53,932 nucleotides of DNA from an uncultured Ectothiorhodospiraceae bacterium (GCA_947258615.1 CAMYIX010000034.1:1-53932), one strand, 5' to 3'; counted from the stretch's first letter, positions 42,696 to 53,864 are shown. The notes: a model not told the origin generated them from the sequence alone. Made by a program: numbers and translations.

Positions 42696-43136
42696 TCAAG
42701 CGCGTGCGTACGCCCCGGCCCAGCGCACGATATCCTGCAGAGACATGGCACCCGGCTGGCGGGCGAGTTCGCGCCCGTTCCTGAACAGGACCAGGGTCGG
42801 GATGCTGCGGATAGCGAACTGGCCTGCAATGGCCTGTTCATTCTCGGTATTGAGCTTGGCCAGCCGCATCCGCGGTTCGAGCTGCGCCGCCGCCTGCTCA
42901 AAAGCCGGTGCCATCACCTTGCAGGGCCCGCACCAGGGCGCCCAGAAATCAACCAGCACCGGCACATCGTTGCGGGTGATCTGGGTCATGAAGTTTTTTG
43001 ACGTCAATTCCACGGGATGGGCGCTGAACAGGGGCCGGTGGCACCTGCCGCACTGTGGTGACTCACCCAGTCGTGCCGTCGGGATCCGGTTCACGGCCCC
43101 GCAGGGAGCACATACAATATGCAATGAATCGCTCAT
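42696..43136 (-). CDS. trxC: Thioredoxin 2 (TrxC)
   Basis: The 146-residue protein has the TrxC-specific N-terminal zinc motif with C9, C12, C29 and C32, and the thioredoxin active site WCGPC (C69, C72). TrxC reduces disulfides in oxidative stress; the zinc part tunes its redox response. ATG 43136 (MSDSLHIVC) is the family start. It is divergent from rapA, with a 134-base gap. Confidence 0.95.
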   Translation of the reverse strand: MSDSLHIVCAPCGAVNRIPTARLGESPQCGRCHRPLFSAHPVELTSKNFMTQITRNDVPVLVDFWAPWCGPCKVMAPAFEQAAAQLEPRMRLAKLNTENEQAIAGQFAIRSIPTLVLFRNGRELARQPGAMSLQDIVRWAGAYARA

Positions 43137-43270
43137 GCGCCTATTGTACCTCCCGCAAAGCAATTGATAACCCTCGCGGCCACTGCCGCACGGGACGTCC
43201 CGCCTGGCAGGATTTTTTCCGGAAAATCATCTACTATGGCGCCCCCTTTTCAATCGCCCAAGGACGCCCG

Positions 43271-46174
43271 GTGACGGAATTCATCCCAGGACAACGCTGG
43301 ATCAGCTACGCCGAGCTGCAACTCGGACTGGGCACGGTACTGTCATCGGAGGCGCGCACGGTCTCCATCGTTTTCATCAGCACCGGCGAGACCCGGCGCT
43401 ATGCCAGGCAGAGTGCCCCGTTGACACGCGTCGTGTTCACTGCGGGCGACCGCATTCGCAGCCACGAGGGCTGGTCACTCACAGTCGATTCGGTTACTGA
43501 ACAGGACGGCCTGCTGACCTACAGCGGCCGCTGTGACGACGGCCACCCAGCCGTACTGGAAGAAGGCCAGCTGGACAGCCTCACCCAGCTCAACCGGCCC
43601 GCCGAACGCCTGTTTACCGGTCAGGTCGATTCGGACAAGTGGTTTGAACTGCGTTACCAGACGCTGCTGCACGTCAACCGGTTGGCCCATCTCGACCTGC
43701 GCGGCCTGACCGGTGGACGCACCAGCCTGATCCCGCACCAGCTCTATATCGCCCACGAAGTCGCCAACCGCTATGCACCGCGGGTCCTGCTGGCCGATGA
43801 GGTCGGCCTCGGAAAGACCATCGAGGCCGGCCTGATCCTGCACCAGCAACTGCTGACGGAGCGCGCCCGGCGCGTACTGATCGTGGTACCCGAAAGCCTG
43901 CTACATCAGTGGCTGGTAGAGATGCTGCGGCGTTTCAACCTGTATTTCAGCATCCTCGACGAGGACCGCTGCCAGGCACTGGCGACCAGCAGCGACCAGG
44001 AAAATCCCTTCCAGAACGCGCAACTGGTGCTCTGCACCCTGGAATTCCTGGTGGCCGAGCCCGCGCGCTTTCAACAGGCGCTGGCGGGAGAATGGGACCT
44101 GCTGGTCGTCGACGAGGCCCACCACCTGCAGTGGTCACCCCAGGGCGCCAACCCGGAATACCGGCTTATCGAGCAACTGGCCACGGATACCCCGGGCGTT
44201 CTGCTGCTCACCGCCACCCCGGAACAGCTGGGTCAGGCCAGCCATTTTGCCCGCTTGCGGCTGCTCGATCCCGCGCGCTTTCCCGATCTGGAGACCTTTG
44301 TCGAGGAGGAAACCGCCTATGAGCCGATTGCGCAAGCCGTCGAGGCCCTGCTGGGCGACCAGCCGCTGGACGCAGCCCAGTGTCACACCCTGCTCGGCAC
44401 GCTGGGCGAGGCAGACAACCGGGCACTGCTCGATGCCGTTCTCAAGCAAGACAGCAGCGGACCCGATAACGACGCCGCGCGCCTGGAACTGGTCGAGCAC
44501 CTGCTGGACCGCCACGGTACCGGTCGCGTCCTGTTCCGCAACACCCGCAGCGCAGTGCAGGGCTTTCCCGAGCGCCGGGTGAGCGCCTTTCCGCTGGACC
44601 TGCCAACGGGCTACGCGGATTGCCTGGCGGCGTTCCAGGCCAGTGGCACGGCGGAGCCGCAGCTGCTGCTCTGCCCCGAATTGCTCTACGCCGCGACCCA
44701 ACACCACGACCAGCCCCACTGGACCCGCATCGACCCGCGCACCGAGTGGCTGGCCGCCCAGCTTGGAAAACTCCGTCCCGCCAAGGTACTGGTGATCACG
44801 GCAAGCGCCGAAACCGCCATGGACCTGGCGGAGTCGCTGCGCAGCAGTGCGGGTATCCATGCCGCGGTGTTTCACGAGGGCCTGAGCATCGTGGAACGGG
44901 ACCGGGCAGCGGCCTATTTTGCCGATCTTGAATTCGGCACCCAGGTTCTGGTGTGCTCGGAGATCGGCAGCGAGGGACGCAATTTCCAGTTCGCCCATCA
45001 CCTGATCCTGTTTGACCTGCCGCTCAATCCGGACCTGCTGGAACAACGCATCGGACGCCTGGACCGCATCGGCCAGACCAGCACCATCCATATCCATGTC
45101 CCCTACCTGGAAAACAGCGCCCAGGCGATCATGTACCACTGGTATCAGCAGGGACTGGGCGCCTTCGAGCACACCTGCCCTGCCGGGCACAGTGTCTTTG
45201 TCATGGTGGAGGCCACCCTGCTCGAGGCCCTGCACCAGATCGACACCGGCATCGAGGACCTGGATGCGCTGATCGGCACCACCCGACAGCTGCACCGCGA
45301 TATGAGGGCGGCCCTGCAGCGTGGCCGCGACCGCCTGCTGGAATACAATTCATGCCGGCCACGCGTTGCCGAGACGCTGCGGGAGCGCGCCCTGGAGCAG
45401 GACCGCGAGAGTGGCCTGCCTGACTACCTGGAGCGGATATTCGATTGCTTCGGCATCGACTCGGAGGTTCACTGCGAGGACAGCCTCATTATTCGCCCCG
45501 GCGATCACATGCACGGAGGTTCGTTTCCCGGCCTGAATCCGGAAGGGATGACCATGACCCTGCTGAGAGACACCGCGCTGGCCAACGAAGACATGCAGTT
45601 CATCAACTGGGAACACCCCCTGGTCACCGGCGCCATGGATCGAGTGCTGGGCAGCGAGCTGGGCAACACCGCGGTGGCTACCATCCGCTACCCGGGGACA
45701 AAACCGGGTAGCCTGCTGGTCGAATGCCTGTACACCCTGGAAGGCACTGCCAGCGAGCAACTCCAGGCAGGCCGCTACCTGCCACCCACCAGCGTGCGCG
45801 TGGTCATCGACCAGCACGGTAACGACCATGACGGCAAGCTGTCGCACGCAGCCATCAGCAAGACACGCGAGTCCGTTCCGGTCGAAACAGCGGCCAGGAT
45901 CATCCGCCGCTACGCCGGGCAACTGCGCGCGATGCTGGATGCGGGGGAACAACGGGCCGGGGAACAGGCCCCCGGGATTGTTGCGGCCGCGCATGGCCGG
46001 ATACAACAGACCCTGCTGGGGGAAATCAACCGCCTGGAGGCGCTGCGCCAGGTCAATCCCAATGTGCGCGAGGCAGAAATTCGCTTCCTGGAAAGCCAGT
46101 GGAAGGCCCTGACCGAGGCACTGGAGGCCGCACACCTGCGCCTCGACGCACTGCGGGTGCTGATTACCACCTGA
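43271..46174 (+). CDS. rapA: RNA polymerase-associated ATPase RapA
   Basis: The 967-residue Snf2-type ATPase equals E. coli RapA (968) in length. It has N-terminal Tudor-like domains (residues 1-110), a Walker A DEVGLGKTIE, DEAH box (VVDEAHH), the C-terminal helicase lobe (RIGRLDRIGQT), and a long C-terminal region. RapA recycles RNA polymerase after termination. The GTG start at 43271 (VTEFIPGQRWIS) fits the family; the frame extends into the trxC promoter region. The polyphosphate enzyme gene follows 116 bases later. Confidence 0.96.
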   Translation: MTEFIPGQRWISYAELQLGLGTVLSSEARTVSIVFISTGETRRYARQSAPLTRVVFTAGDRIRSHEGWSLTVDSVTEQDGLLTYSGRCDDGHPAVLEEGQLDSLTQLNRPAERLFTGQVDSDKWFELRYQTLLHVNRLAHLDLRGLTGGRTSLIPHQLYIAHEVANRYAPRVLLADEVGLGKTIEAGLILHQQLLTERARRVLIVVPESLLHQWLVEMLRRFNLYFSILDEDRCQALATSSDQENPFQNAQLVLCTLEFLVAEPARFQQALAGEWDLLVVDEAHHLQWSPQGANPEYRLIEQLATDTPGVLLLTATPEQLGQASHFARLRLLDPARFPDLETFVEEETAYEPIAQAVEALLGDQPLDAAQCHTLLGTLGEADNRALLDAVLKQDSSGPDNDAARLELVEHLLDRHGTGRVLFRNTRSAVQGFPERRVSAFPLDLPTGYADCLAAFQASGTAEPQLLLCPELLYAATQHHDQPHWTRIDPRTEWLAAQLGKLRPAKVLVITASAETAMDLAESLRSSAGIHAAVFHEGLSIVERDRAAAYFADLEFGTQVLVCSEIGSEGRNFQFAHHLILFDLPLNPDLLEQRIGRLDRIGQTSTIHIHVPYLENSAQAIMYHWYQQGLGAFEHTCPAGHSVFVMVEATLLEALHQIDTGIEDLDALIGTTRQLHRDMRAALQRGRDRLLEYNSCRPRVAETLRERALEQDRESGLPDYLERIFDCFGIDSEVHCEDSLIIRPGDHMHGGSFPGLNPEGMTMTLLRDTALANEDMQFINWEHPLVTGAMDRVLGSELGNTAVATIRYPGTKPGSLLVECLYTLEGTASEQLQAGRYLPPTSVRVVIDQHGNDHDGKLSHAAISKTRESVPVETAARIIRRYAGQLRAMLDAGEQRAGEQAPGIVAAAHGRIQQTLLGEINRLEALRQVNPNVREAEIRFLESQWKALTEALEAAHLRLDALRVLITT

Positions 46175-46290
46175 GCAAATGGGGCATTGTTTACAGCCAT
46201 CCACCCATGCCGCATCATTAACAAAGGGCCATATCCGCAGTCGCGGCAGGGATACTGCCGCCACATACCAGCCAGCACGCAGGAGTAGAA

Positions 46291-47769
46291 ATGTTCGAAG
46301 CAATTGAACTGGGGCAATCACTGTCCAAGGCAGATTTCAAGGCCCAGGAACAGCAATTGCGCCCGGAATTGCTGCGCTTGCAGCGTGACCTGACCGAGGG
46401 CGGCATTGCGACCCTGATTATCGTTGCCGGCGTCGAGGGTGCCGGCAAGGGCGAGGTGGTCGACCTCCTCAACAAGTGGTTCGATAACCGCGGCATGGAA
46501 ACGCACGCCTTCTGGGACGAGACCCAGGAGGAACTGGAGCGCCCGCAATACTGGCGCTTCTGGAGGCACCTGCCGGCGCGTGGCAAGATCGCGGTAATGT
46601 TCGGCGGCTGGTACTGGGATCCGATTCACCAGCATGCCGCGGGCAGCATCGGTGATGCCGAGCTCGATGATGCCATGCAGCGTGTCAGGGAACTCGAACG
46701 CATGCTGACGAGCGATGGCCTGCTGATCATCAAGCTATGGTTCCATCTTACGGAACAGTCACACAAAAAGCGCATGAAGAAGCGTCGTGCCGTAACCAGA
46801 CATGTACCGCGCGCCGATAATCGCGAAAGCCGCGTGGCGTACCGGGCCTTCCTGATTGCCGCTGAACGCAGCCTGCGGCACACCGATACCGGTCGCTGCC
46901 CCTGGCACATGATCGAGGCCGACAACCGGCGCTTCCGCGACATCAGTGCCGGCCAGGTTATCGGCAGGCAGATGAACGAACGTCACAAAGGCTACTGTGC
47001 GGTGGAGTCACGCAGCGAGGACCCCGAACCCGTTATAACTGTTACAGATCAGCAGAAAACGATACTCGACAAGGTCGATCTCAACGCTGCACTCTCACAT
47101 GATGATTACAACAAGCTGCTTACCCGTTACCAGGCCCAGGCAAACGAGTTGTCCTGGAAGGCCTACGACGCCAAGCTCTCGACCGTGATGGTCTTCGAGG
47201 GCTGGGATGCCGCCGGCAAGGGCGGTGCGATCCGTCGCCTGACCAATACAATCGATGCGAGACTGTTTCGTGTCATCTCGGTGGCCGCCCCGACGGACGA
47301 GGAACTTGCACATCACTACCTGTGGCGCTTCTGGAGGCAGTTTCCCAGGGCGGGTTACATGGCCCTGTATGACCGTTCATGGTATGGCCGCGTGCTGGTC
47401 GAGCGTGTAGAGAAATTCGCAGAACAACACGCATGGATGGCCGCCTACCGGGAAATCAACGACTTCGAGGAGCAGCTCAGCCAGCACGGCACCATCCTGA
47501 TCAAGTTCTGGCTACACATCAGTCCCGATATGCAGCTGCAGCGCTTCCGGGAGCGCGAAAAAACCCCCTGGAAGAAACATAAAATCACGGAGGAGGACTG
47601 GCGCAACCGTAATAAGTGGACTGACTACCGGCGAGCGGTAAATGACATGGTCCTGCACACCAGCACCGGCAACTGCCCCTGGACGCTGGTGTCGGCCAAT
47701 GACAAGTACAATGCGCGCATCGAGGTCCTCAGGACTGTCTGCGAGCAACTCAGGAACGCGCTCGACTGA
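46291..47769 (+). CDS. pap: Polyphosphate:AMP phosphotransferase (two-domain PPK2)
   Basis: The 492-residue protein has two PPK2 domains in tandem. The C-terminal one is complete, with Walker A FEGWDAAGKGG and Walker B LYDRSWYGR. The N-terminal one keeps a Walker A (VEGAGKGE) but reads FGGWYWD where Walker B normally has DRSWY, so it is probably inactive. The class II enzyme makes ADP from AMP and polyphosphate. GCAGGAG precedes the ATG. Confidence 0.92.
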   Translation: MFEAIELGQSLSKADFKAQEQQLRPELLRLQRDLTEGGIATLIIVAGVEGAGKGEVVDLLNKWFDNRGMETHAFWDETQEELERPQYWRFWRHLPARGKIAVMFGGWYWDPIHQHAAGSIGDAELDDAMQRVRELERMLTSDGLLIIKLWFHLTEQSHKKRMKKRRAVTRHVPRADNRESRVAYRAFLIAAERSLRHTDTGRCPWHMIEADNRRFRDISAGQVIGRQMNERHKGYCAVESRSEDPEPVITVTDQQKTILDKVDLNAALSHDDYNKLLTRYQAQANELSWKAYDAKLSTVMVFEGWDAAGKGGAIRRLTNTIDARLFRVISVAAPTDEELAHHYLWRFWRQFPRAGYMALYDRSWYGRVLVERVEKFAEQHAWMAAYREINDFEEQLSQHGTILIKFWLHISPDMQLQRFREREKTPWKKHKITEEDWRNRNKWTDYRRAVNDMVLHTSTGNCPWTLVSANDKYNARIEVLRTVCEQLRNALD

Positions 47770-47833
47770 TTATAGTCCGGCACCTGCACTGTCCGGGCCG
47801 GCAGGCAGCGGAAGCGGATCCCGCACCTGCAGT

Positions 47834-48331
47834 TCAGAGCGCGGCCACGACCTTCAGCAGGTCGAGTGCCGTGACTATCCCCTTCAACGTGTTGCCCTCG
47901 GTGACAAATACCCGGTGAATACCGCCCCGGATCATGGTGTCGGCAACCTGTTGCACGCTGGCATCCGCGTCAACCCGGAAGATCATCGGCGTCATGATGT
48001 CCCGCACCTTGACCGGTGACTCGTAACCCGTATGAAACAGGCGCATCTCTTCCTGTCCCATGTGGCGCTCCAGCGCATACAGGTAGACATCGTGGGTGTC
48101 GTTCGCGGCCTGATCATGCTCCGGCATGCTGCCGTGACGCACGACATCCGTCAGCGACACCACTCCGATCAATTCATCCCCGGCACCGGTGACCGGCGCT
48201 CCCGAGATGTGATTGTCCGTCAGGAAATTGGCCAGCGCCTCGATGGACCAGTCCGCATCGGCGGACAGGACATTGCGTTGCATGACATCGGCTGCGGTCC
48301 AGTTCCTGACTTCCTCTCTCACATCACTCAT
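47834..48331 (-). CDS. CBS-domain-pair protein
   Basis: The 165-residue protein consists of two CBS domains (residues about 14-75 and 105-160: VMQRNVLSADADWSIEAL, GAPVTGAGDELIGVVSLTDVV, IMTPMIFRVDADASVQQVAD, RVFVTEGNTLKGIVTALD). CBS pairs usually sense adenine nucleotides. ATG 48331 follows a G-rich Shine-Dalgarno. It is divergent from trhP and shares the intergenic region with a near-FNR box. Confidence 0.9.
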   Translation of the reverse strand: MSDVREEVRNWTAADVMQRNVLSADADWSIEALANFLTDNHISGAPVTGAGDELIGVVSLTDVVRHGSMPEHDQAANDTHDVYLYALERHMGQEEMRLFHTGYESPVKVRDIMTPMIFRVDADASVQQVADTMIRGGIHRVFVTEGNTLKGIVTALDLLKVVAAL

Positions 48332-48458
48332 TACGTTTTCCCCCACCTGGATAGATTGAAAAATGCCCGACTAGCGCGCGCGCTCCCGCAACCCCGCTAC
48401 GCAGTCAGCAGCGAATGATAACCTATCTGGATGATCTCCATTTTCAGGGCCAGTGGAA

Positions 48459-48472
48459 TTGATCCAGGTCAA
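48459..48472. promoter_or_regulatory. Near-consensus FNR-type site
   Basis: TTGATCCAGGTCAA differs from TTGAT-N4-ATCAA at one position (G for A). It lies midway between the CBS and trhP starts, so the gene it serves cannot be told. Confidence 0.5.
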
Positions 48473-48492
48473 CAGAGCAGGAATCTGGTTTG

Positions 48493-48507
48493 TTTTTACT
48501 GTAAAAA
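48493..48507. repeat. AT-rich palindrome upstream of trhP
   Basis: TTTTTAC and GTAAAAA are perfect 7-base arms around a single T. This may be an operator or a promoter element. Confidence 0.4.
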
Positions 48508-48634
48508 TTGCCCCTTGTGAACACATGGACGGCATTCGATCGGGTGCTGACGCCACCCGCAGGGGCGCAAGCGCTTGCAGCCGGCCGGGCTGGCCTATAT
48601 TTTCTCACATCTACTGACCCGGATTGACGACCCC

Positions 48635-49933
48635 ATGAAACAGACCGAATTGCTGGCCCCCGCCGGTACCCTCAACAACCTGCGCTATGCCCTGGCCTAT
48701 GGAGCCGATGCCGTGTATGCCGGTATGCCGCGCTACAGCCTGCGGGTGCGCAATAACGATTTCCATCGCCTGGAGAACCTGGCGCAGGGCATCCGCGAGA
48801 CCCATGCTGGCGGCAAGGCCTTTTACCTCGCCAGCAACATCCTGCCGCATAACGTCAAGGTGAAGACCTTCCTGACCGATATGGCGCCGGTTATCGAACT
48901 GGGCCCCGATGCCCTGATCATGGCAGACCCGGGGCTGATCCTGCTGGTCCGGGAACGCTGGCCGGATATGCCGATCCACCTGTCCGTGCAGGCCAACACC
49001 ATGAACTTCGCCAGCGTGCGCTTCTGGCAGCAACAGGGTATCACGCGCATCGTGTTGTCACGCGAACTGTCGCTGGACCAGATCGAGGAGATCCGCCAGG
49101 AATGCCCCGACATGGAGCTGGAGGTGTTCGTGCACGGCGCCCTGTGCATCGCCTACTCGGGACGCTGCCTGCTGTCGGGCTATTTCAATCACCGCGACGC
49201 CAACCAGGGGACCTGCACCAATTCCTGCCGCTGGGATTACAAGCTCAGGCCGGCCAGCGAGGACATCAGCGGCGACATCCGTCCCCTGGATGCCGGCACG
49301 GCAGACAATTCATACCCCGCATGGCTGCTGGAAGAGGGCAAGCGCCCCGGCGAACTCATGCCCATCGAGGAGGACGAGCACGGCACCTACATCATGAACT
49401 CCCGGGACCTGCGCGCGCTGGAGCATGTCGAGCGACTGGTCAGAATCGGCGTGGAGAGCCTCAAGATCGAGGGGCGCACCAAATCGCATTACTACGTGGC
49501 CCGCACCGCGCAAATATACCGCCAGGCCATCGACGATGCCGGGGCGGGGCGGCCATTCGATGCCCGGCAGCTGGGCGCGCTGGAAAACCTCTCCAACCGC
49601 GGTTACACCGACGGCTTCCTGCAACGTCACCCCGACCATGAATACCAGAACTACCTCGAGAGCTGCTCGACCAGCACGCGGCAACGCTTCGTCGGGGAAC
49701 TCACCGGCTATGACCGGGAAACCGGTATGGCCCAGGTCGTGGTCAAGAACAAGTTCGCCGTCGGGGATGATATGGAATTGATACTGCCCGGTGGCAATCG
49801 CAGTTTCCAACTTGCCAACATGTGCGACATGGACGGCATGCACATGCATGAAGCACCCGGTGGCGGCTACCGGGTGCAGATCCCGCTGGACGGTCCGCTG
49901 CCTGAAATGGGCCTGCTGGCACGCCGCCTGTAG
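48635..49933 (+). CDS. trhP: U32-family tRNA hydroxylation protein TrhP (YegQ)
   Basis: The 432-residue protein belongs to the U32 group: LLAPAGTLNNLRYALAYGADAVYAG, SVQANTMNFASVRFW, and the Cys cluster GRCLLSGYFNHRDANQGTCTNSCRWDY. That cluster and an upstream Cys (GALCIAYSG) bind an iron-sulfur cluster in related proteins. YegQ/TrhP is needed for 5-hydroxyuridine formation at tRNA wobble position 34. It resembles YegQ rather than UbiU or UbiV in its long C-terminal beta domain (GELTGYDRETGMAQVVVKNKFAVG). ATG 48635 is the family start. Confidence 0.92.
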   Translation: MKQTELLAPAGTLNNLRYALAYGADAVYAGMPRYSLRVRNNDFHRLENLAQGIRETHAGGKAFYLASNILPHNVKVKTFLTDMAPVIELGPDALIMADPGLILLVRERWPDMPIHLSVQANTMNFASVRFWQQQGITRIVLSRELSLDQIEEIRQECPDMELEVFVHGALCIAYSGRCLLSGYFNHRDANQGTCTNSCRWDYKLRPASEDISGDIRPLDAGTADNSYPAWLLEEGKRPGELMPIEEDEHGTYIMNSRDLRALEHVERLVRIGVESLKIEGRTKSHYYVARTAQIYRQAIDDAGAGRPFDARQLGALENLSNRGYTDGFLQRHPDHEYQNYLESCSTSTRQRFVGELTGYDRETGMAQVVVKNKFAVGDDMELILPGGNRSFQLANMCDMDGMHMHEAPGGGYRVQIPLDGPLPEMGLLARRL

Positions 49934-50113
49934 ATCTCCGCCCGCCGGCGCCGGGAGCGCACATTTCCGCATCCCGCGCGACATTCTTCCCGGGCTGTGC
50001 TTATACTTACATAAAATATGCGACAGCAATGACGGTCGCCGAGCGGTTTGCAGCCAGGACCGGGGCAGCCGCAGCAGTAACACCAACAGACAACAACAAA
50101 GCAGGTGTCCAGC

Positions 50114-51763
50114 ATGATTCACAATACCCTGAAGACAATCCTTGCCAGTCTCTCCCTGGTGATTGCGGCCGGCAACCCGGCCTGGTCCATGGAACCCGCA
50201 AGCGGACCGGCCCCGGGTCAATTCAGGCCGGCGCCCGGATACTACCCCGCCCTGCCAGGGCGCGGCCATGTCCCCGGGGAAGCGCCACGGAGCGACTGGA
50301 ACAGCAGCCACCGCTATTACCCGGCACCGTGGTCGACACCGCCTTATGGCAGCCATCAGCCCTCTTTCGCACCCCGCACACAGGCCTGGCAAACAAGACC
50401 GCCGATCCAGACCGCAGACAGCCCCGATGCCATCCAGCTCCGCCTGCTGGCAGAGCTGGACGCCCAAGGTGCCGAACTCGACGCCGCCCGCGATGAACTG
50501 CGGCAGACCCGGGAATTGCTGGAAGATGCCAGCCAGGCGCTCGACCAGGCGTATAAGGACTATCATCAGGTGACAGCCGGCTATGCCGCCCTCGACACCC
50601 AACTGGCCACGACCATGGAGGAGCGCGACAGAATCAGGGAACGCGAGACCGAGCTGTCCATCGAGTTGATGGCCGCGGAGAGACAGCTGGTCCAGGCAAC
50701 GGAACGCCTCGAACAGCTGGAAAAGGCCGACCTGGCACACGCGCAGGCGCGTGCCGAACGGGAACGGCTGCTGGCGGAACGCGAGGCACAACTGGCCAGG
50801 CTCTCGGAACGCGTCGCACAGCAGCAAAAGGCGGCCCTGGAACACGCACAGGCGCGTGCCGAACAGGAACGGCTGCTGGCGGAACGCGAGGCGCAACTCG
50901 CCAGGCTCGAGGCGCTCGTGGAATCCAGAACCGCCGAAGCCAGCGACTCGCGCAGCGAGCTGGAGGCACTCAGGCAGCAACTCGCCCTGCTGAAAACCGA
51001 GGTGCAGGCCGCCGCCGAGGCCCTGACACAGGCGCAATCTGAAACGGCCCTGGCACGCACACAGCGCGATGAAAAGGCCACCGGTCAACAGGCCTGCCAG
51101 ACGGAACGGAACACCCTGGCGACCGCACTCGAACAGGAGAGGCGCGCCCACGCCACCAGGCAGCGGGCACTGGAGAAGTCGGAGTCGGCGCGCGCGGCCG
51201 CAGAGGCCGGGCTGACGGCCTGCAACACCGCACGGGCCGCGGCCGCGGCCGAACTGAAAAAGTCACAGGCGCAGCTCGAAGCGATGACCGCAACCACACC
51301 ACCTGCAGCGCAAACCTCACCCGTCATGGTCGACGGCGACGCTGACGGTATCGCCGACAGCGACGACCTGTGCCCGGACACACCGCCAGGCGGCAGCGTC
51401 GGGCCGAATGGTTGCAGCGCCAATACACCGATCATCCTGGAAGGCGTCGGTTTCCGCTATGACTCGCACCAGCTCAACGCCGAGTCCCTCGCCATCCTCG
51501 ACCGGGTTGCCGCCGTCCTGCGCCAGCAACCCACTCTCAGGCTCGAGATCGCCGGCCATACCGACAACCAGGGCAACCCGGCCTACAACCAGTGGCTGTC
51601 CCAGCAGCGCGCCGCCAGCGTAATGGACTACCTGGTCAAACAGGGGGTCAAGCCGGACACGCTCACGGCACGCGGTTACGGGTCGCAGCAACCGATCGCC
51701 GACAACAACACCCGGGAAGGGCTGGCGCGCAACCGACGGGTCGAATTGCGCCGGCTGCCCTGA
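50114..51763 (+). CDS. OmpA-family protein with long coiled coil
   Basis: The 549-residue envelope protein has a signal peptide (residues 1-25), a Pro/Tyr-rich stretch (30-100), a long coiled coil (about 105-395), a thrombospondin type 3-like calcium loop (DGDADGIADSDDLCPDT), and a C-terminal OmpA domain that binds peptidoglycan (IAGHTDNQGNPAYNQWLSQQRA, ARGYGSQQPIADN). The coil contains a duplicated 22-residue unit (starting at 50738 and 50843, period 105 bases). There is no beta-barrel, so it may span the periplasm. ATG 50114 follows AGGTG; GTG 50105 is an alternative. Confidence 0.92.
   Translation: MIHNTLKTILASLSLVIAAGNPAWSMEPASGPAPGQFRPAPGYYPALPGRGHVPGEAPRSDWNSSHRYYPAPWSTPPYGSHQPSFAPRTQAWQTRPPIQTADSPDAIQLRLLAELDAQGAELDAARDELRQTRELLEDASQALDQAYKDYHQVTAGYAALDTQLATTMEERDRIRERETELSIELMAAERQLVQATERLEQLEKADLAHAQARAERERLLAEREAQLARLSERVAQQQKAALEHAQARAEQERLLAEREAQLARLEALVESRTAEASDSRSELEALRQQLALLKTEVQAAAEALTQAQSETALARTQRDEKATGQQACQTERNTLATALEQERRAHATRQRALEKSESARAAAEAGLTACNTARAAAAAELKKSQAQLEAMTATTPPAAQTSPVMVDGDADGIADSDDLCPDTPPGGSVGPNGCSANTPIILEGVGFRYDSHQLNAESLAILDRVAAVLRQQPTLRLEIAGHTDNQGNPAYNQWLSQQRAASVMDYLVKQGVKPDTLTARGYGSQQPIADNNTREGLARNRRVELRRLP
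50738..50908 (+). repeat. Tandem duplication in the coiled coil
   Basis: Two 66-base units, at 50738-50803 and 50843-50908, code for nearly identical 22-residue helices (HAQARAERERLLAEREAQLA and HAQARAEQERLLAEREAQLA cores). The period is 105 bases or 35 residues, five heptads. Confidence 0.85.
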
Positions 51764-51814
51764 TCCATAAGGACATACCGTAGCGGGCATTCCGCTGGCA
51801 GCGGTTTGCCGGTT

Positions 51815-52501
51815 TCAATGCAGGGACGGGGTGTCCGCCTGGCTGTCCTCTCCCTCGCGCAGCGGAACAAAGGCCACACCCAGGATGTCGCGGCTATGGG
51901 TGTCCCCGCCGGCATCCTTTTCCACCAGCATCAACTCCTGGTGGCTATAGGGCAGACCGACCGGGACGACCAGCCGCCCCCCGGGACCAAGCTGCTCGAC
52001 CAGCGCCGGCGGTATATGGGAGGCCGCGGCCGTGACCATGATCCCGTCGTAGGGGGCATGCTCGGGCCAGCCCGCGTAGCCGTTACCGATACGGTACTCG
52101 ATATTGGTGTAATCCAGCGCCCGCAGGCGTTCTGCCGAAGCCTCACCCAGTTCGCCAATGACCTCTATGGTGTACACCCTGTGCGCGAGCTCTGCCAGCA
52201 CCGCCGTCTGGTACCCGGAACCGGTGCCGACCTCGAGCACCTCGTGCTCCGGTCCAATCTGCAGCAGGTCGGTCATCAGGGCCACGATATAGGGCTGGGA
52301 TATGGTCTGGCCATGGCCGATGGGCAACGGGCCGTTGTCATAGGCGAAGGCCCTCAACTCGGGTGGCACGAATTGATCGCGCGGCACCGCGGCCATCGCC
52401 GCCATCACCCGCGGGTCGAGTGCATTCTTCCCGATCAGGGAGCGGGTGTAGTGCACCTCGCTTTCGATGGTGTCGAGCATGCGTTTTACGGCCTTTTTCA
52501 T
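51815..52501 (-). CDS. pcm: Protein-L-isoaspartate O-methyltransferase
   Basis: The 228-residue enzyme repairs isoaspartyl residues in aged proteins with S-adenosylmethionine. It shows PRDQFVPPELRAFAYDNGPLPIGHGQTISQP, the SAM-binding motif LEVGTGSGYQTA, and the PPALVEQLGPGGRLVVPVG strand. ATG 52501 (MKKAVKRML) follows GGAGATGAC; the longer frame is a shadow of ahcY. It lies 23 bases after ahcY and is cotranscribed with it. Confidence 0.95.
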   Translation of the reverse strand: MKKAVKRMLDTIESEVHYTRSLIGKNALDPRVMAAMAAVPRDQFVPPELRAFAYDNGPLPIGHGQTISQPYIVALMTDLLQIGPEHEVLEVGTGSGYQTAVLAELAHRVYTIEVIGELGEASAERLRALDYTNIEYRIGNGYAGWPEHAPYDGIMVTAAASHIPPALVEQLGPGGRLVVPVGLPYSHQELMLVEKDAGGDTHSRDILGVAFVPLREGEDSQADTPSLH

Positions 52502-52524
52502 GTCATCTCCGCGGCCGGTCCTGT

Positions 52525-53856
<1,332 letters not shown>

Positions 53857-53864
53857 TTACCGTT

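Larger units (their letters stand above)
48347..48634. other. Divergent intergenic region between CBS gene and trhP
   Basis: This 288-base gap contains a near-consensus FNR/CRP-type box (48459-48472) and an AT palindrome TTTTTAC / GTAAAAA (48493-48507). The latter lies 130 bases before trhP. No gene is supported. Confidence 0.5.

Noticed and set aside
49310..51151. 613-residue open frame on the minus strand across trhP and the OmpA gene
   Set aside because: It is antisense to two well-supported genes and has no domain; long antisense frames are expected at this GC content.
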